DNA from: a virus
DNA: 37,231 nt
Reading direction: 5' to 3' (one strand)
Virus record (IMG/VR): IMGVR_UViG_3300011116_000293
Span: 1-37,231 of that record
Positions 27,350 through 36,372 of this stretch are shown one piece after another (within the stretch, counting starts at the first letter, position 1; the number at the start of each line of letters is the position of its first letter). The position numbers and the translations under genes are program-made. Under the pieces are notes generated by a model, which worked only from the letters and a program-made list of their open reading frames with translations, ran no database searches and was not told where the DNA came from.

Positions 27350-28992
27350 GAATTCCTAAAGAACCTATTGCCAGAGAACAGTTTTATTTAGACCTCATTG
27401 AAAAGTGCCTAGTCAGTCGTGAGCAACGCAAGGTGGACTATGCCGCCCTGCGCTCTTACTACTTGTTCGGAAATGCGCCTGATGACGTACCCGCCATCTA
27501 CAACAAAATCTATCCGCACATAGACCAACTTACCTCGTTCTTGTACTCCGCAGAAACCACCAAGTTTTCTATCCACACAGGTGCGTCTGTCCCAGAAGAA
27601 GAGCAGATAAAAGTGCCGACTCTGAGCAAAGCCTTGAATGATGAGTGGCTCAACAGCAATGCTGACCAAGTTTTCTCAACCGCAGTCACCTGGTCACTTT
27701 GCTACAACACAGCCTTTGTCAAACTTGTTATCAATAACGGCATCCACCCCTACATGGTAGAACCCGCCTGTATAGGCGTGTTGCGTGAAGACAGTGCCTA
27801 CACCGACAGACAAGAAGCCCTTGTCCACTCTTACTACATCACCAAGTCAGAATTGTTCGACAGGCTCTACTCTCATCCTGATAGAGATGCCATCGTCAAG
27901 CGGGTCATGTCTTCTCAACATGAACGCACAGAAATTGCCAACGGCATCCAACGTATTATTTTGTCGCAGACCAACCCGACCATGTACGGTACGGTCAACC
28001 TTGACTTGTCTGGAAACCCTACCTACAAAGCGCAAGTCTCAGAAGACACCATTGAGATGATTGAACTGTGGGTATGGAATGATGAAATAAAAGATTACCA
28101 AGTAGTTACAAAAGCAGACCCCAATGTCATCATCTATGACCGAACAGGCGAGTCTATGTTCTTAAAAGGTGAACTGCCTTTTATCCAAATATGTCCCAAC
28201 CCTCTTTACGATTACTACTGGGGTAGCTCAGAGGTTCAGCGTCTGATTTACTTGCAACAGCTACGCAACAAACGCATGACTGAAATCCTTGACCTGCTCT
28301 CAAAACAGGTTTCTCCACCTACCGCCCTTATTGGCTTTACGGGCATTTTGGATGAAAAGAATTTTGCACTCAACCGTGCAGGTGGCTTGTTAGCAACCGA
28401 CATGCCAAACGCCAAAGTAGAGAAGTTAGCACCCACTATTCCTCCTGATTTGTTCAGAGAGATTGGCGAAGTTGACCTGATGTTTGAAGAGGCATCAGGC
28501 ATTGTTTCTGTGTTGCAAGGCCGAGGTGAGGCGGGTGTGCGCTCGTCAGGCCATGCCTCGCAACTTGCTCGTTTAGGTTCAAGCCGAGCAAAAAAACGTG
28601 CCCTCGTTATTGAAGACAGTTTAGAGAAAATGGCAACCCTGTACCTTAAGTGTATGCAGGTCTATGACAACACCCACTACACAGACGCACATGGCTTGAA
28701 GTTCATTGCCGAACAATTTACCAAGGACTTTGTGGTGAAAGTGGATGCTCACTCTAATTCACCAATTTTCATGGAAGACAGCCGCAAGATGGCGTTTGAG
28801 TTGTTCCAAGCTGGCGTAATCGACAAGGAATCCTTGCTTGACATGATTGAGCCACCAATGAAACAATTGTTGTTAGAAAGACTTAAAAAAGCAGAGGAAA
28901 AACAAGTTGCTCAACAAGCTATGGAGCAACAAATGCAACAAATGCAACCTCCAAAAGCAGAAGGTAAACCAGACTTGAAAAAGGTGGGATGA
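27346..28992 (+). CDS. Portal (head-to-tail connecting) protein
   Basis: 548 aa, the usual length for podovirus portals of the Head-tail_con type. The stem and crown segments are recognisable: DQLTSFLYSAETTKFSI, YYWGSSEVQRLIYLQQLRNK, MFEEASGIVSVLQGRGEAG and a Gln/Met-rich C-terminal helix (AQQAMEQQMQQMQPP). Forms the dodecameric ring through which DNA is packaged and ejected. Starts in the ATGA overlap with the zinc-ribbon gene and shares ATGA with a small basic protein gene. Confidence 0.9.
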   Translation: MRIPKEPIAREQFYLDLIEKCLVSREQRKVDYAALRSYYLFGNAPDDVPAIYNKIYPHIDQLTSFLYSAETTKFSIHTGASVPEEEQIKVPTLSKALNDEWLNSNADQVFSTAVTWSLCYNTAFVKLVINNGIHPYMVEPACIGVLREDSAYTDRQEALVHSYYITKSELFDRLYSHPDRDAIVKRVMSSQHERTEIANGIQRIILSQTNPTMYGTVNLDLSGNPTYKAQVSEDTIEMIELWVWNDEIKDYQVVTKADPNVIIYDRTGESMFLKGELPFIQICPNPLYDYYWGSSEVQRLIYLQQLRNKRMTEILDLLSKQVSPPTALIGFTGILDEKNFALNRAGGLLATDMPNAKVEKLAPTIPPDLFREIGEVDLMFEEASGIVSVLQGRGEAGVRSSGHASQLARLGSSRAKKRALVIEDSLEKMATLYLKCMQVYDNTHYTDAHGLKFIAEQFTKDFVVKVDAHSNSPIFMEDSRKMAFELFQAGVIDKESLLDMIEPPMKQLLLERLKKAEEKQVAQQAMEQQMQQMQPPKAEGKPDLKKVG

Positions 28993-29171
28993 TGGCTACA
29001 AACAACACAGGCATGACACAACCTATAGCAGACCAACCTCGGGTTGACACTGCTTCCTTGAAAAGAAACGAAGCGAGTCCTAACTTGACAATGCGTCAAA
29101 CAGGGTTTAAAACCACATACGGTAGAAGTCAACGTGACTACAACCGCAAACCATCAGGAGGTATGAGATGA
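28989..29171 (+). CDS. Small basic protein after portal
   Basis: 60 aa, Arg/Thr/Asn-rich and probably disordered (KRNEASPNLTMRQTGFKTTY; GRSQRDYNRKPSGGMR). ATGA overlaps at both ends. No known family. Coding for basic peptides continues immediately downstream. Confidence 0.6.
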   Translation: MMATNNTGMTQPIADQPRVDTASLKRNEASPNLTMRQTGFKTTYGRSQRDYNRKPSGGMR

Positions 29172-29209
29172 ACATGAAGCCAAAAAGCGGTCGCAAGTGC
29201 CGTAGATAA
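29168..29209 (+). CDS. Candidate basic micropeptide (13 aa)
   Basis: MNMKPKSGRKCRR, starting in an ATGA overlap with the previous gene and preceded by a perfect AGGAGG at six-base spacing. That is a better ribosome site than most genes here have, which is the main reason to list it. Too short to judge by composition. Confidence 0.4.
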   Translation: MNMKPKSGRKCRR

Positions 29210-29276
29210 TTCAAGATTCCGTAAGGAAAGGGTGTGGCTGCTTCCCCTTTGAGGTGGCCTGTAAAAGGATTGCATC

Positions 29277-29348
29277 ATGTATATGAAAGCAAAAATGGCT
29301 CCAAAAATGGCTCGTATGGGACGAAAAGCCCGTAAAGGTCGCAAGTAA
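29277..29348 (+). CDS. Basic micropeptide (23 aa, Lys/Arg/Met)
   Basis: Starts MYMKAKMAPKMARMGRKARK; 10 of its 23 residues are Lys or Arg and none is acidic. AAAGGA lies seven bases upstream of the ATG. Protamine-like composition suggests binding to DNA or acidic capsid proteins. Upstream (29210-29276) there is no gene, only a short AAAGGG...CCCTTT inverted repeat. Confidence 0.5.
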   Translation: MYMKAKMAPKMARMGRKARKGRK

Positions 29349-29385
29349 TGTCTACGGAGGGCTGACAAAAAATGCCCTCCCCCTA

Positions 29386-29415
29386 TTGACAAGATGTTTG
29401 TAAGTGGTTACAAAC
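29386..29415 (+). promoter_or_regulatory. Promoter with internal palindrome before the head genes
   Basis: TTGACA (29386-29391), 17-base spacer, TACAAA (29409-29414). The inverted repeat GTTTGTAA-GTGG-TTACAAAC (29396-29415, perfect 8-base arms) covers the spacer and the -10, an operator-like placement. An imperfect terminator-like hairpin GGAGGGC...GCCCTCC (29356-29380, no T run) lies just before it. Confidence 0.55.
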
Positions 29416-29431
29416 ACGCCAAGGAGTGATT

Positions 29432-29890
29432 ATGAGTGTTCCACCAGATAAGTTGATGGAGTTAATGCGGGGTAGCCAAGCCGCTGCGGGCACACCCACC
29501 CCTAACGAAATGCCAGAAGAAATGGACACAGAAGCTCCAGAGCCTCCTCCAATGGCTTCTCCGATGTCTACTCCTGAACCCAAGATGGGAAACAAAGAAG
29601 CCGCAATGATTAACGTCAGTATGGCTATCGACTTGCTTGAACAATCTCTACCCGCTTTTGGCTCTGTTTCAGAAGAGGGTAAAAAAACTCTCAATGCCAT
29701 TCGTGCACTTAGCGGATTGATTGGTCAGAAAAAAGGCAAAACTGACGAATTGCAACAATCCGAAATTCTTCAGTTATTGCAAACCTTGCCACAGGCGGGT
29801 GGTGCTACCCCTGAAAGCAAAGCAATGGCGCAAGCACCTATCCCTGGTATGCCTCCACAAGGCGGTATGCCTCCTCCTCCCCCCATGTAA
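29432..29890 (+). CDS. Pro/Met-rich head-assembly protein
   Basis: 152 aa from the ATG with AAGGAG five bases upstream; the GTG at 29426 is not preferred. Acidic Pro/Met-rich N-terminus (NEMPEEMDTEAPEPPPMASP), a central helical region (INVSMAIDLLEQSLPAFGSV; LSGLIGQKK) and a Pro/Gly/Met-rich tail (PGMPPQGGMPPPPPM). It lies between portal and scaffold, where accessory scaffold or prohead proteins are usual. No protease motif. Confidence 0.55.
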   Translation: MSVPPDKLMELMRGSQAAAGTPTPNEMPEEMDTEAPEPPPMASPMSTPEPKMGNKEAAMINVSMAIDLLEQSLPAFGSVSEEGKKTLNAIRALSGLIGQKKGKTDELQQSEILQLLQTLPQAGGATPESKAMAQAPIPGMPPQGGMPPPPPM

Positions 29891-29899
29891 GGAACCAAA

Positions 29900-30082
29900 A
29901 TGGAACTTTTTAAACCCCGTGCCGCTGCGTCACCTCGCAAGCCAACTGACAACAACCAGCAAAATGGCGTTGTCACCAACACACCCCGTTTCTCTCAGTT
30001 TGGCGGCTTGAATGGCCCCAACAAAGTAAACAAGTCAAGCATGGCTGTCCAAAAGCCAGGTGATGGCAAACGTGTCATTTAA
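29900..30082 (+). CDS. Small basic hypothetical protein
   Basis: 60 aa, Pro/Asn/Lys-rich, predicted disordered (PRAAASPRKPTDNNQQNG; GPNKVNKSSMAVQKPGDG). AAGGAA ribosome site. A head-accessory role is only suggested by position. Confidence 0.6.
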   Translation: MELFKPRAAASPRKPTDNNQQNGVVTNTPRFSQFGGLNGPNKVNKSSMAVQKPGDGKRVI

Positions 30083-30103
30083 TCGTATAAAGAGGGTAAC
30101 TTT

Positions 30104-30634
30104 ATGTCACTAGAAAATCTTTCCTTAGAAGCCCGTGATGAATTGGCAGCACTTGCCCAAACACTTGCGGAAAACCCTGATACTCGCAAAGACTTCTTGC
30201 GTATGACTAAGAAGGTCAAACCAGACCTTCCTATTCCTGAACTTGACATTGAAGACTACACACAAAAAGCGGTTAGCCGTTCTGAAGACCGTGTGCAAGC
30301 CTTGGAAGCCAAGTTGCGTGAGAAAGAAGCGATTGAAGACCTCAACAATCGCAGACAGAATTTGATGAAAAAGGGCTTGATTTCTAACGAGTCAGAAGTT
30401 GGTGATGTAGAAAAAATCATGTTGGAGCGTGGTATCACAAATCACGAAACAGCAGCCGAATACCATCAGTGGATGAAGCAAGCCGCAGTGCCGACTTCAT
30501 CTGGATACAACCCAAGTGCTGTCAAGCAATTTGACTTGAACAAGTATTGGAAAAATCCAGTTTCCGCTGCACGGAATGAGGCATTGAATGCGCTCAATGA
30601 CTTGCGTAAACCGCATCGTCCTATTGGGTTGTGA
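30104..30634 (+). CDS. Scaffolding protein
   Basis: 176 aa, acidic and almost entirely helical (LSLEARDELAALAQTLAENP; SRSEDRVQALEAKLREKEAI), with a basic C-terminal segment (NEALNALNDLRKPHRPIGL) that would bind the capsid protein. Size, charge pattern and position directly before the capsid gene are those of podovirus scaffolds. AGAGGG ribosome site. Confidence 0.75.
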   Translation: MSLENLSLEARDELAALAQTLAENPDTRKDFLRMTKKVKPDLPIPELDIEDYTQKAVSRSEDRVQALEAKLREKEAIEDLNNRRQNLMKKGLISNESEVGDVEKIMLERGITNHETAAEYHQWMKQAAVPTSSGYNPSAVKQFDLNKYWKNPVSAARNEALNALNDLRKPHRPIGL

Positions 30635-30663
30635 GAGGGTAATTTTTTTTAATAGGAGGCCTT

Positions 30664-31665
30664 ATGGCTATTGGCGGTGGCATCCTACCAGCAACAGGGT
30701 CAGCACAGTTCAACGAACTGACTTACGTTACTCGTAGAGCCTTTATCCCAAAGTTGGTTGTCCAGCTTTACAACTCGACACCCCTCATGGCGGCTCTGAT
30801 TGCCAACAGTCAGTCTGCCTCTGGCGGTGTATCTTCTGTAACCGTGCCTGTACAGGGCGCACAATTTGTAAATGCTCAGTGGTCTGACTACAGTGGCTCT
30901 TTTGCCCAACCGTCAGTTCAACAGGGTGCTTACAACGCTGAATTTGACCTGAAACTGATGATTTCTCCCGTACCGTTCCTCGGTATGGAAGGCGCAGTTC
31001 AGCAAGATGCAGCGATTATCCCGTTGATTGAAGCTCGTATGAACGATGCAACCAACGTGATGATGGATGCAATGGCTACTGCCTTGTACAACAACACTAC
31101 CAACACACAACAGTTTATCGGCTTGCCCGCTGCTGTTGCAAACTCTGGCACATACGGCAACATTGACCGCAGTGCCTACACTTGGTGGAAATCTTCACAG
31201 TATGCCGCTGGCTCTGTGAACCCAACCCGTCAAAACATTCTGCAATACATTTCTGGCACAGTGAAAGCTGGTGCTGAAATGCCTAGCTTTGGTGTTTGCG
31301 GTTTTGGTACTTGGACATTGTTGGCTCAAGACTTTGTCGGTCAAGAACAATACGTTATCACCCCAGGCGCAGGTTTCGATGGTGAAACCAACGGCCCTCA
31401 AGCCGCTTTCCGTGCCTTGATGGTTGCTGGCGTACCTATCTATCCAGACCCCTATTGCCCCGAAGGTACTGTGTACTTCCTGAACACCAACTACTTGTCT
31501 CTGTACATCCATGAGCAAGGTTCGTTTGTGTTTACAGGCTTTGAGTCCACACTTCCGAACTGGCAAATTGGTTATGTTGGCGCAGTTTTGATGATTGCCG
31601 AATTGGTGAACGTCAAACCTAAGTCCATGACCAAGGTGACGGGTTACAACTACCTTTCACTGTAA
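30664..31665 (+). CDS. Major capsid protein
   Basis: 333 aa with a very strong AGGAGG site, fitting high expression. Features of HK97-fold capsid proteins of podophages: N-arm, TPLMAALIANSQS, VSSVTVPVQGAQFVNAQW, the spine-helix region IEARMNDATNVMMDAMATAL and a beta-rich P-domain ending VLMIAELVNVKPKSMTKVTG. No N-terminal protease cleavage region is evident, consistent with a separate scaffold and no prohead protease gene. Confidence 0.85.
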   Translation: MAIGGGILPATGSAQFNELTYVTRRAFIPKLVVQLYNSTPLMAALIANSQSASGGVSSVTVPVQGAQFVNAQWSDYSGSFAQPSVQQGAYNAEFDLKLMISPVPFLGMEGAVQQDAAIIPLIEARMNDATNVMMDAMATALYNNTTNTQQFIGLPAAVANSGTYGNIDRSAYTWWKSSQYAAGSVNPTRQNILQYISGTVKAGAEMPSFGVCGFGTWTLLAQDFVGQEQYVITPGAGFDGETNGPQAAFRALMVAGVPIYPDPYCPEGTVYFLNTNYLSLYIHEQGSFVFTGFESTLPNWQIGYVGAVLMIAELVNVKPKSMTKVTGYNYLSL

Positions 31666-31677
31666 GGAGAAAAAGTC

Positions 31678-32001
31678 ATGGCTTTAGCACTAAACAAAAT
31701 CATTCTTGCGAATGCAACCACTAACACCGCTGGTGCTTACTTTGCAAATGTCTCATTGACTGCCGCTAACGCAGGTACGGTGATTCCAGCAGGTACATAC
31801 TTGGTGTTCCCTTCAGCCAACGTAATTGTGACCGCCAACAATGGCTCATCCATCACAACCTTGCTTGCCAATAACACTGGCGGCATGATTTTGTCTGATG
31901 GCGTGAACGTGTTTGCACAGTCAATTATTGCGGGTGCGGGTGCTGCTACCGCTCTTACCATCAATGGTGGTTTGTCAGCTAACAGTACTTACACAAGCTA
32001 A
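31678..32001 (+). CDS. Small beta-rich head protein (possible decoration protein)
   Basis: 107 aa immediately after the capsid gene with AAGGAGA. Ala/Thr/Asn/Val-rich beta pattern with VIPAGTYLVFPSANVIVTAN, similar to trimeric capsid decoration proteins of the small beta-tulip kind. Position is the strongest argument; no sequence motif fixes it. Confidence 0.55.
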   Translation: MALALNKIILANATTNTAGAYFANVSLTAANAGTVIPAGTYLVFPSANVIVTANNGSSITTLLANNTGGMILSDGVNVFAQSIIAGAGAATALTINGGLSANSTYTS

Positions 32002-32010
32002 GGAGACAGT

Positions 32011-32421
32011 ATGAACTCGAATCATGTAGGGTCACTGTATCCCGATAGTTTTGGTAATGTCTTGATTGGCACGACCTCTGCTCCCGTAGGCATGGGAAGC
32101 ACAGGTAATGCTATTGCAACTATTCCAACTATCGGTACAAGCTACATTGTTCGCCGTATTACTGTTCAAAATGCCAACGGAAGTGTTGCGCTTGCTAACG
32201 TCACTATCATTAACAGCAATGATGGTGTCGTGGCAAACGCAGTTTCTAATGCGGTCGTGCTTGCAAACATCACAGCAACAACAAAATACCAGGATTTAGG
32301 GTTGACGGCAAACACTGCTACAACAATCTATTCTGGTTCTTTGTTTGTGTGTGTCAATACAGCCGCTGCCGCAAACAACACAGTTGACATCGCAGTGTAC
32401 GGTGACGTTGTAACACTATGA
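32011..32421 (+). CDS. Beta-rich virion protein
   Basis: 136 aa; Val/Thr/Asn/Ala-rich strands (YIVRRITVQNANGSVALANV; TIYSGSLFVCVNTAAAANN) and AAGGAGA before the ATG. Resembles small head or fibre accessory proteins. It shares ATGA with the following gene. Function unassigned. Confidence 0.55.
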   Translation: MNSNHVGSLYPDSFGNVLIGTTSAPVGMGSTGNAIATIPTIGTSYIVRRITVQNANGSVALANVTIINSNDGVVANAVSNAVVLANITATTKYQDLGLTANTATTIYSGSLFVCVNTAAAANNTVDIAVYGDVVTL

Positions 32422-32759
32422 CAGAACTCGTTTATGTAACCAACAATACCGACAAAGACCTGTACGCTGAGTACAACTATGTCGGTTATGACTTCCCTGT
32501 TGGCAAGACAGTTGAGTTGACTGTCCCCGCTGCTAGGCACATGTTAGGTTATGGAGATGAGGACAAGGAGAAGTATCTTGTCCAGTTGGGCTTGATACGA
32601 CTTCACAGCGAACTTGAAGAAGCAACGGAGAAATTTAGAAATGTTCAAATTTCTGAAGAGCCTCCCAAAAAGAACAGCTCGTTACCCTCGGCTGTTGGCG
32701 TAGTACCCTTACGGATTGAGAAATCCGTTGGGGGAAAGGTCAATCAGAGGGTTGCATAA
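32418..32759 (+). CDS. Head-region hypothetical protein
   Basis: 113 aa. Begins MTELVYVTNNTDKDLYAEYN, then FPVGKTVELTVPAARHMLGY and a charged helix. The short beta-sandwich start followed by PxxxARHxLGYG resembles small proteins encoded just before the adaptor in podophages. The C-terminal 40 residues are polar and probably disordered. Function unknown. Confidence 0.6.
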   Translation: MTELVYVTNNTDKDLYAEYNYVGYDFPVGKTVELTVPAARHMLGYGDEDKEKYLVQLGLIRLHSELEEATEKFRNVQISEEPPKKNSSLPSAVGVVPLRIEKSVGGKVNQRVA

Positions 32760-32771
32760 CATGAAGGTAAC

Positions 32772-33611
32772 ATGGCAACTCTCTCTTCCTACATCACGGA
32801 AGTACAGCGGTTATTGCATGATGCAAACGCTGTCTTCTGGACAACCTCGGAGCTAACGGACTACATCAACGATGCCCGTGAGCGAGTAGCGAGAGATACT
32901 GGGTGCTTACGCACTCTTCAAATAACTGCCACCCCAATTTCAAACACAGGTGTAGCCGCAACTATTTGGACTGCGGGTGCTACTGTTACTGCTGGTGAAT
33001 TTGTTTTTAACAACATCTTCATCTATGAAGTAACTGTCAGTGGTGTGCTTGGTAGCACCTCTCCACCTTATCCAGACTCTAGTTACACATTCCCGCCATC
33101 TGCTCCTTTTACAGATGGCACGGCAACCTTGCAGTATTCTGGCCCTGTCGAGGTCATCCCTTTTGCCACCATTTCTACAGGCACAACGCTAGATATTTTG
33201 AACGTCAATATTTACTGGGGTAACAGCCGCATTCCTCTGCGGTACTTGCCTTGGTCAAACTTCAATGCACAGTTGCGTTATTGGCAAAACTATGTAGGTA
33301 GACCTGTTTGTTTCTCTATTTACGGTCAAAACACCATCTATGTTGGCCCTGTTCCCGACCAAGCCTATGTGGTTGAGATAGACAGCACTATCTTGCCTAC
33401 GGCTTTGAGCTTGAATTCTCCTAATGTCAACGACCAAATACAAGACCCCTACACCACACCTGTAGCTTTTTATGCGGCTTACAAAGCCAAATACAAAGAA
33501 CAAAGCTATGGAGAAGCTGAAATATACAAACAAGAATATGCCAAGCAAGTTCAGGCGGTGCTGAACTCTGTGTATACCCGCAGAATCCCTGACCCCTACA
33601 GCACGTTCTAA
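32772..33611 (+). CDS. Head-tail adaptor (P22 gp4-like)
   Basis: 279 aa. The N-terminus ([34 protein letters not shown]) is the characteristic helical start of podovirus portal adaptors. A beta-rich middle is followed by [22 protein letters not shown] and a C-terminal helix ([20 protein letters not shown]). Expected to bind the portal bottom and connect it to the nozzle protein encoded next. Mild TGAAGG ribosome site. Confidence 0.75.
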   Translation: MATLSSYITEVQRLLHDANAVFWTTSELTDYINDARERVARDTGCLRTLQITATPISNTGVAATIWTAGATVTAGEFVFNNIFIYEVTVSGVLGSTSPPYPDSSYTFPPSAPFTDGTATLQYSGPVEVIPFATISTGTTLDILNVNIYWGNSRIPLRYLPWSNFNAQLRYWQNYVGRPVCFSIYGQNTIYVGPVPDQAYVVEIDSTILPTALSLNSPNVNDQIQDPYTTPVAFYAAYKAKYKEQSYGEAEIYKQEYAKQVQAVLNSVYTRRIPDPYSTF

Positions 33612-33613
33612 TC

Positions 33614-35611
33614 ATGGCATCAGCAGAACAAAAAAAATCTTATGCTGTTTATAAGAATTTTAAGGGCTTGAATACCAAGTCCAATAGAACTGCTATTGAG
33701 GATGAAGAGTTTGCTTGGATTGAAAACGCCATGCCTATCGGGTTTGGCAACATCAAAATTGTCCCTGCACAAGTTGTAGTCAATGACGGTGGTGGTAATG
33801 CTATTTCGTTTGGCAACACGGTAACCACCCTGGTAAACACCAATTTGGAATTGTTTGATTATTTGTTGGCTTTCCAACAAGATGGAAGAGGACAGTACGT
33901 CATCATTGATACAGGCACTGTAGGCAATGTCGGAGTGACAGGAACATTTTCTTCTGCAAATGTGTCTATTGCACAGTGGAATAATGAAGAGGTATTTATA
34001 GGTGACCCTAGCAAGGGACTCTTTTCTTGGAATGGCACTGATTTACTTAATGTTGGTAGTGTAGGTCAAATAGGCATTACAAACAGAGGTTCAGGTTACA
34101 CCTCTGCGCCAGCAGTTACCATCTCTGCTCCCAACCAAACAAATGGCACACAAGCTACAGCAGAGGCAACAATCACTGCAAATACCGTGTCATCTATTGC
34201 TATCACTGAAGGCGGTAGTGGATACACCTCTGCTCCTACTGTAACAATTACAGGCGGTGGTGGTAGCGGTGCTACTGCTATTGCAGAAATACTTACCTTT
34301 ACAAAAGGTGCGCTGTTTGTTCAAGTTACAAACGGTGGTTCTGGCTACAACCCCTCTTCCCCTCCCGCTGTCACCATCACGGGTGGTGGTGGTGCAAATG
34401 CCGCTGCCACTGCCATTGTGTTTGGCAATGCGGTTACACAAGTCATAATGACAAATGTCGGTAACAACTTCACAAGTGTTCCAACCGTCACCATAGCTGC
34501 ACCTCCAACGCCTACAGGAAATTCAAATGCCACTGTAATAGGTGTACCCAACTTAGAAGAGATAGCAAGCGTTTCTACCTTTTCTGGTCGTGTGTGGGTG
34601 GCTACAGGCCGTACAGTCACTTTTTCCTCGGCAACTAGTCCTACTGACTTCACTTCTCTTTCTGCGGGGTCAGAGACAATTACAGACTCTACCTTGCGTG
34701 GCAACATACAAAACATGGTATCTGCCAACAACTTTCTGTACATTTTTGGTGAAGACAGCATCAACGTGTTTTCAGATGTGCGGATTACAAACACAGGAGA
34801 CACGTTATTTACGAACACAAACGTGTCTGCGTCTGTAGGCAGTAAGCTCAAATACGCTGTTTACCCTTACTTCCGTTCTGTGTTGTTTATGAATAATTAC
34901 GGGGTGTATGCCCTAGTTGGCTCTACGACAAGCAAGATTTCTGACCAACTAGATGGCATCTTCCCCTATATAGACTTCACCAAACCTGTAACTGCGGGTC
35001 AGGTTCTGCTCAACAACATCTTGTGTGCAGCATTTAACTTCTACTTGAACGCAAGTTTTCCGACTACCACGGGAGACAGGTTTGTGCAGTGCGTGTTTTT
35101 TGAGAAGAAATGGTTTGTCACAAGCCAAGGTGCGTTGCGGTATGTATCTTCTGCGCCTGTAGGTGGCTTGATAAACCTGTATGGTGTGACAGACACGGCT
35201 CTTTTCAAACTGTATGGCAATGCGACTGCCAACATTTCATCTGAGATACAGACATCCTTGTCTCCTATGAAAGACCCTATTCGCACCAAACAGGCACTAA
35301 AATTTGGCATAGAAGCAACGCTGACTACGGGTGCTACTTTCAATGTGACGGTTGACAGTGAGTATGGCTCTAGCCCACCTTACACAGTAACTAACAGCAA
35401 TGTGACTTGGTACAACAATTCCAATGTCACAATTCCGTGGATAAACAACTCATCTATCACTATTGGTTGGTTGTTGGCAAGCGGTTATGCTCTTTACAAA
35501 TCGGATGCACAGCAGTATGGTAAGTATATAGGTATGACAATTACCTCAACAGACCCTGCTTTTGTGCTTAACACCATTGAGTTTGAACATGAATTGAGAG
35601 TGAGGTTCTAA
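33614..35611 (+). CDS. Nozzle/tail stabilisation protein with inserted GSGYTSAP repeats
   Basis: 665 aa. The N-terminus ([31 protein letters not shown]) and C-terminus match the P22 gp10-like stabilisation (nozzle) family, which forms the tail tube below the adaptor. Residues about 155-310 are an insertion of four short repeats: [52 protein letters not shown] and [17 protein letters not shown]. They look like a beta-solenoid or Ig-like exposed stalk. Such inserts are often adhesion modules. Confidence 0.75.
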   Translation: MASAEQKKSYAVYKNFKGLNTKSNRTAIEDEEFAWIENAMPIGFGNIKIVPAQVVVNDGGGNAISFGNTVTTLVNTNLELFDYLLAFQQDGRGQYVIIDTGTVGNVGVTGTFSSANVSIAQWNNEEVFIGDPSKGLFSWNGTDLLNVGSVGQIGITNRGSGYTSAPAVTISAPNQTNGTQATAEATITANTVSSIAITEGGSGYTSAPTVTITGGGGSGATAIAEILTFTKGALFVQVTNGGSGYNPSSPPAVTITGGGGANAAATAIVFGNAVTQVIMTNVGNNFTSVPTVTIAAPPTPTGNSNATVIGVPNLEEIASVSTFSGRVWVATGRTVTFSSATSPTDFTSLSAGSETITDSTLRGNIQNMVSANNFLYIFGEDSINVFSDVRITNTGDTLFTNTNVSASVGSKLKYAVYPYFRSVLFMNNYGVYALVGSTTSKISDQLDGIFPYIDFTKPVTAGQVLLNNILCAAFNFYLNASFPTTTGDRFVQCVFFEKKWFVTSQGALRYVSSAPVGGLINLYGVTDTALFKLYGNATANISSEIQTSLSPMKDPIRTKQALKFGIEATLTTGATFNVTVDSEYGSSPPYTVTNSNVTWYNNSNVTIPWINNSSITIGWLLASGYALYKSDAQQYGKYIGMTITSTDPAFVLNTIEFEHELRVRF

Positions 35612-35612
35612 T

Positions 35613-36362
35613 ATGCCAGTACCGTTTACATTTGGAACAGCAACATCTGCTATTCCTCTGTCTCAACTAGACAGCAACTTTAACACTGCCATTACTATTG
35701 GTAACACCGCTGTACAGCTAGGTAACACTGTTACTACGCTCAACAGCATGACGCTGGCAAATGTAACCATCAGTAGTGTTTCTGGGCCTATCACAGCTAC
35801 ACAGGGCGGTACAGGGCAAACATCACTGACTGCCAACAATGTGGTGCTTGGTAATGGCACAGGCACAGTTTTGTTTGTCGCACCAGGTGCAACAGGCAAT
35901 GTGTTGGTGTCTAACGGCACAACATGGACAAGCAATGCAACAGTTGCCAATTTGACTGCAACTAACTTGCTCGTTACAGAGATGAGAGAAACAACAACTG
36001 TTTCTGCTACTGCTGCAACTGGAACAATTAACTACGATGCGCTGACTCAGGTTGTCTTGTATTACACCACCAACGCATCAGGCAACTTTACAGTTAATTT
36101 CAGAGGTAATAGCGGCACATCTTTGGACAGCGTAATGTCCACAGGACAATCGTTGTCTGCCACATTCTTGGTGACCAATGGTTCTACCGCTTACTACAAC
36201 TCTGCTGTAACAATTGACGGCAATAGCGTTACTCCCAAATGGCAGGGTGGCTCTGCACCGACAAGTGGCAATGCAAGCTCAATTGATAGCTACACATACG
36301 TTTTGCTAAAAACAGGAAGCGCCACGTTCACCGTGTTGGCATCACAAACCAAGTTCGCATAA
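35613..36362 (+). CDS. Tail fibre protein (proximal)
   Basis: 249 aa, starting one base after the nozzle gene's stop. N-terminus MPVPFTFGTATSAIPLSQLD followed by SNFNTAITIGNTAVQLGNTV is the attachment module of many phage fibres. ATQGGTGQTSLTANNVVLGN and VAPGATGNVLVSNGTTW form shaft motifs, and a beta-rich C-terminal domain (TVNFRGNSGTSLDS; TVLASQTKFA) follows. Likely trimeric, linking the tail to the large glycine-rich fibre encoded next. Confidence 0.8.
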   Translation: MPVPFTFGTATSAIPLSQLDSNFNTAITIGNTAVQLGNTVTTLNSMTLANVTISSVSGPITATQGGTGQTSLTANNVVLGNGTGTVLFVAPGATGNVLVSNGTTWTSNATVANLTATNLLVTEMRETTTVSATAATGTINYDALTQVVLYYTTNASGNFTVNFRGNSGTSLDSVMSTGQSLSATFLVTNGSTAYYNSAVTIDGNSVTPKWQGGSAPTSGNASSIDSYTYVLLKTGSATFTVLASQTKFA

Positions 36363-36372
36363 GGACACGCAG

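Noticed and set aside
29356-29380. GGAGGGC...GCCCTCC hairpin as intrinsic terminator
   Set aside because: The 7-bp stem has no T tract after it (CCCTATTG follows), so it is listed only as context of the downstream promoter.
31660-31690. Programmed frameshift extending the capsid protein
   Set aside because: No slippery heptamer near the capsid stop, and the next gene has its own AAGGAG site.
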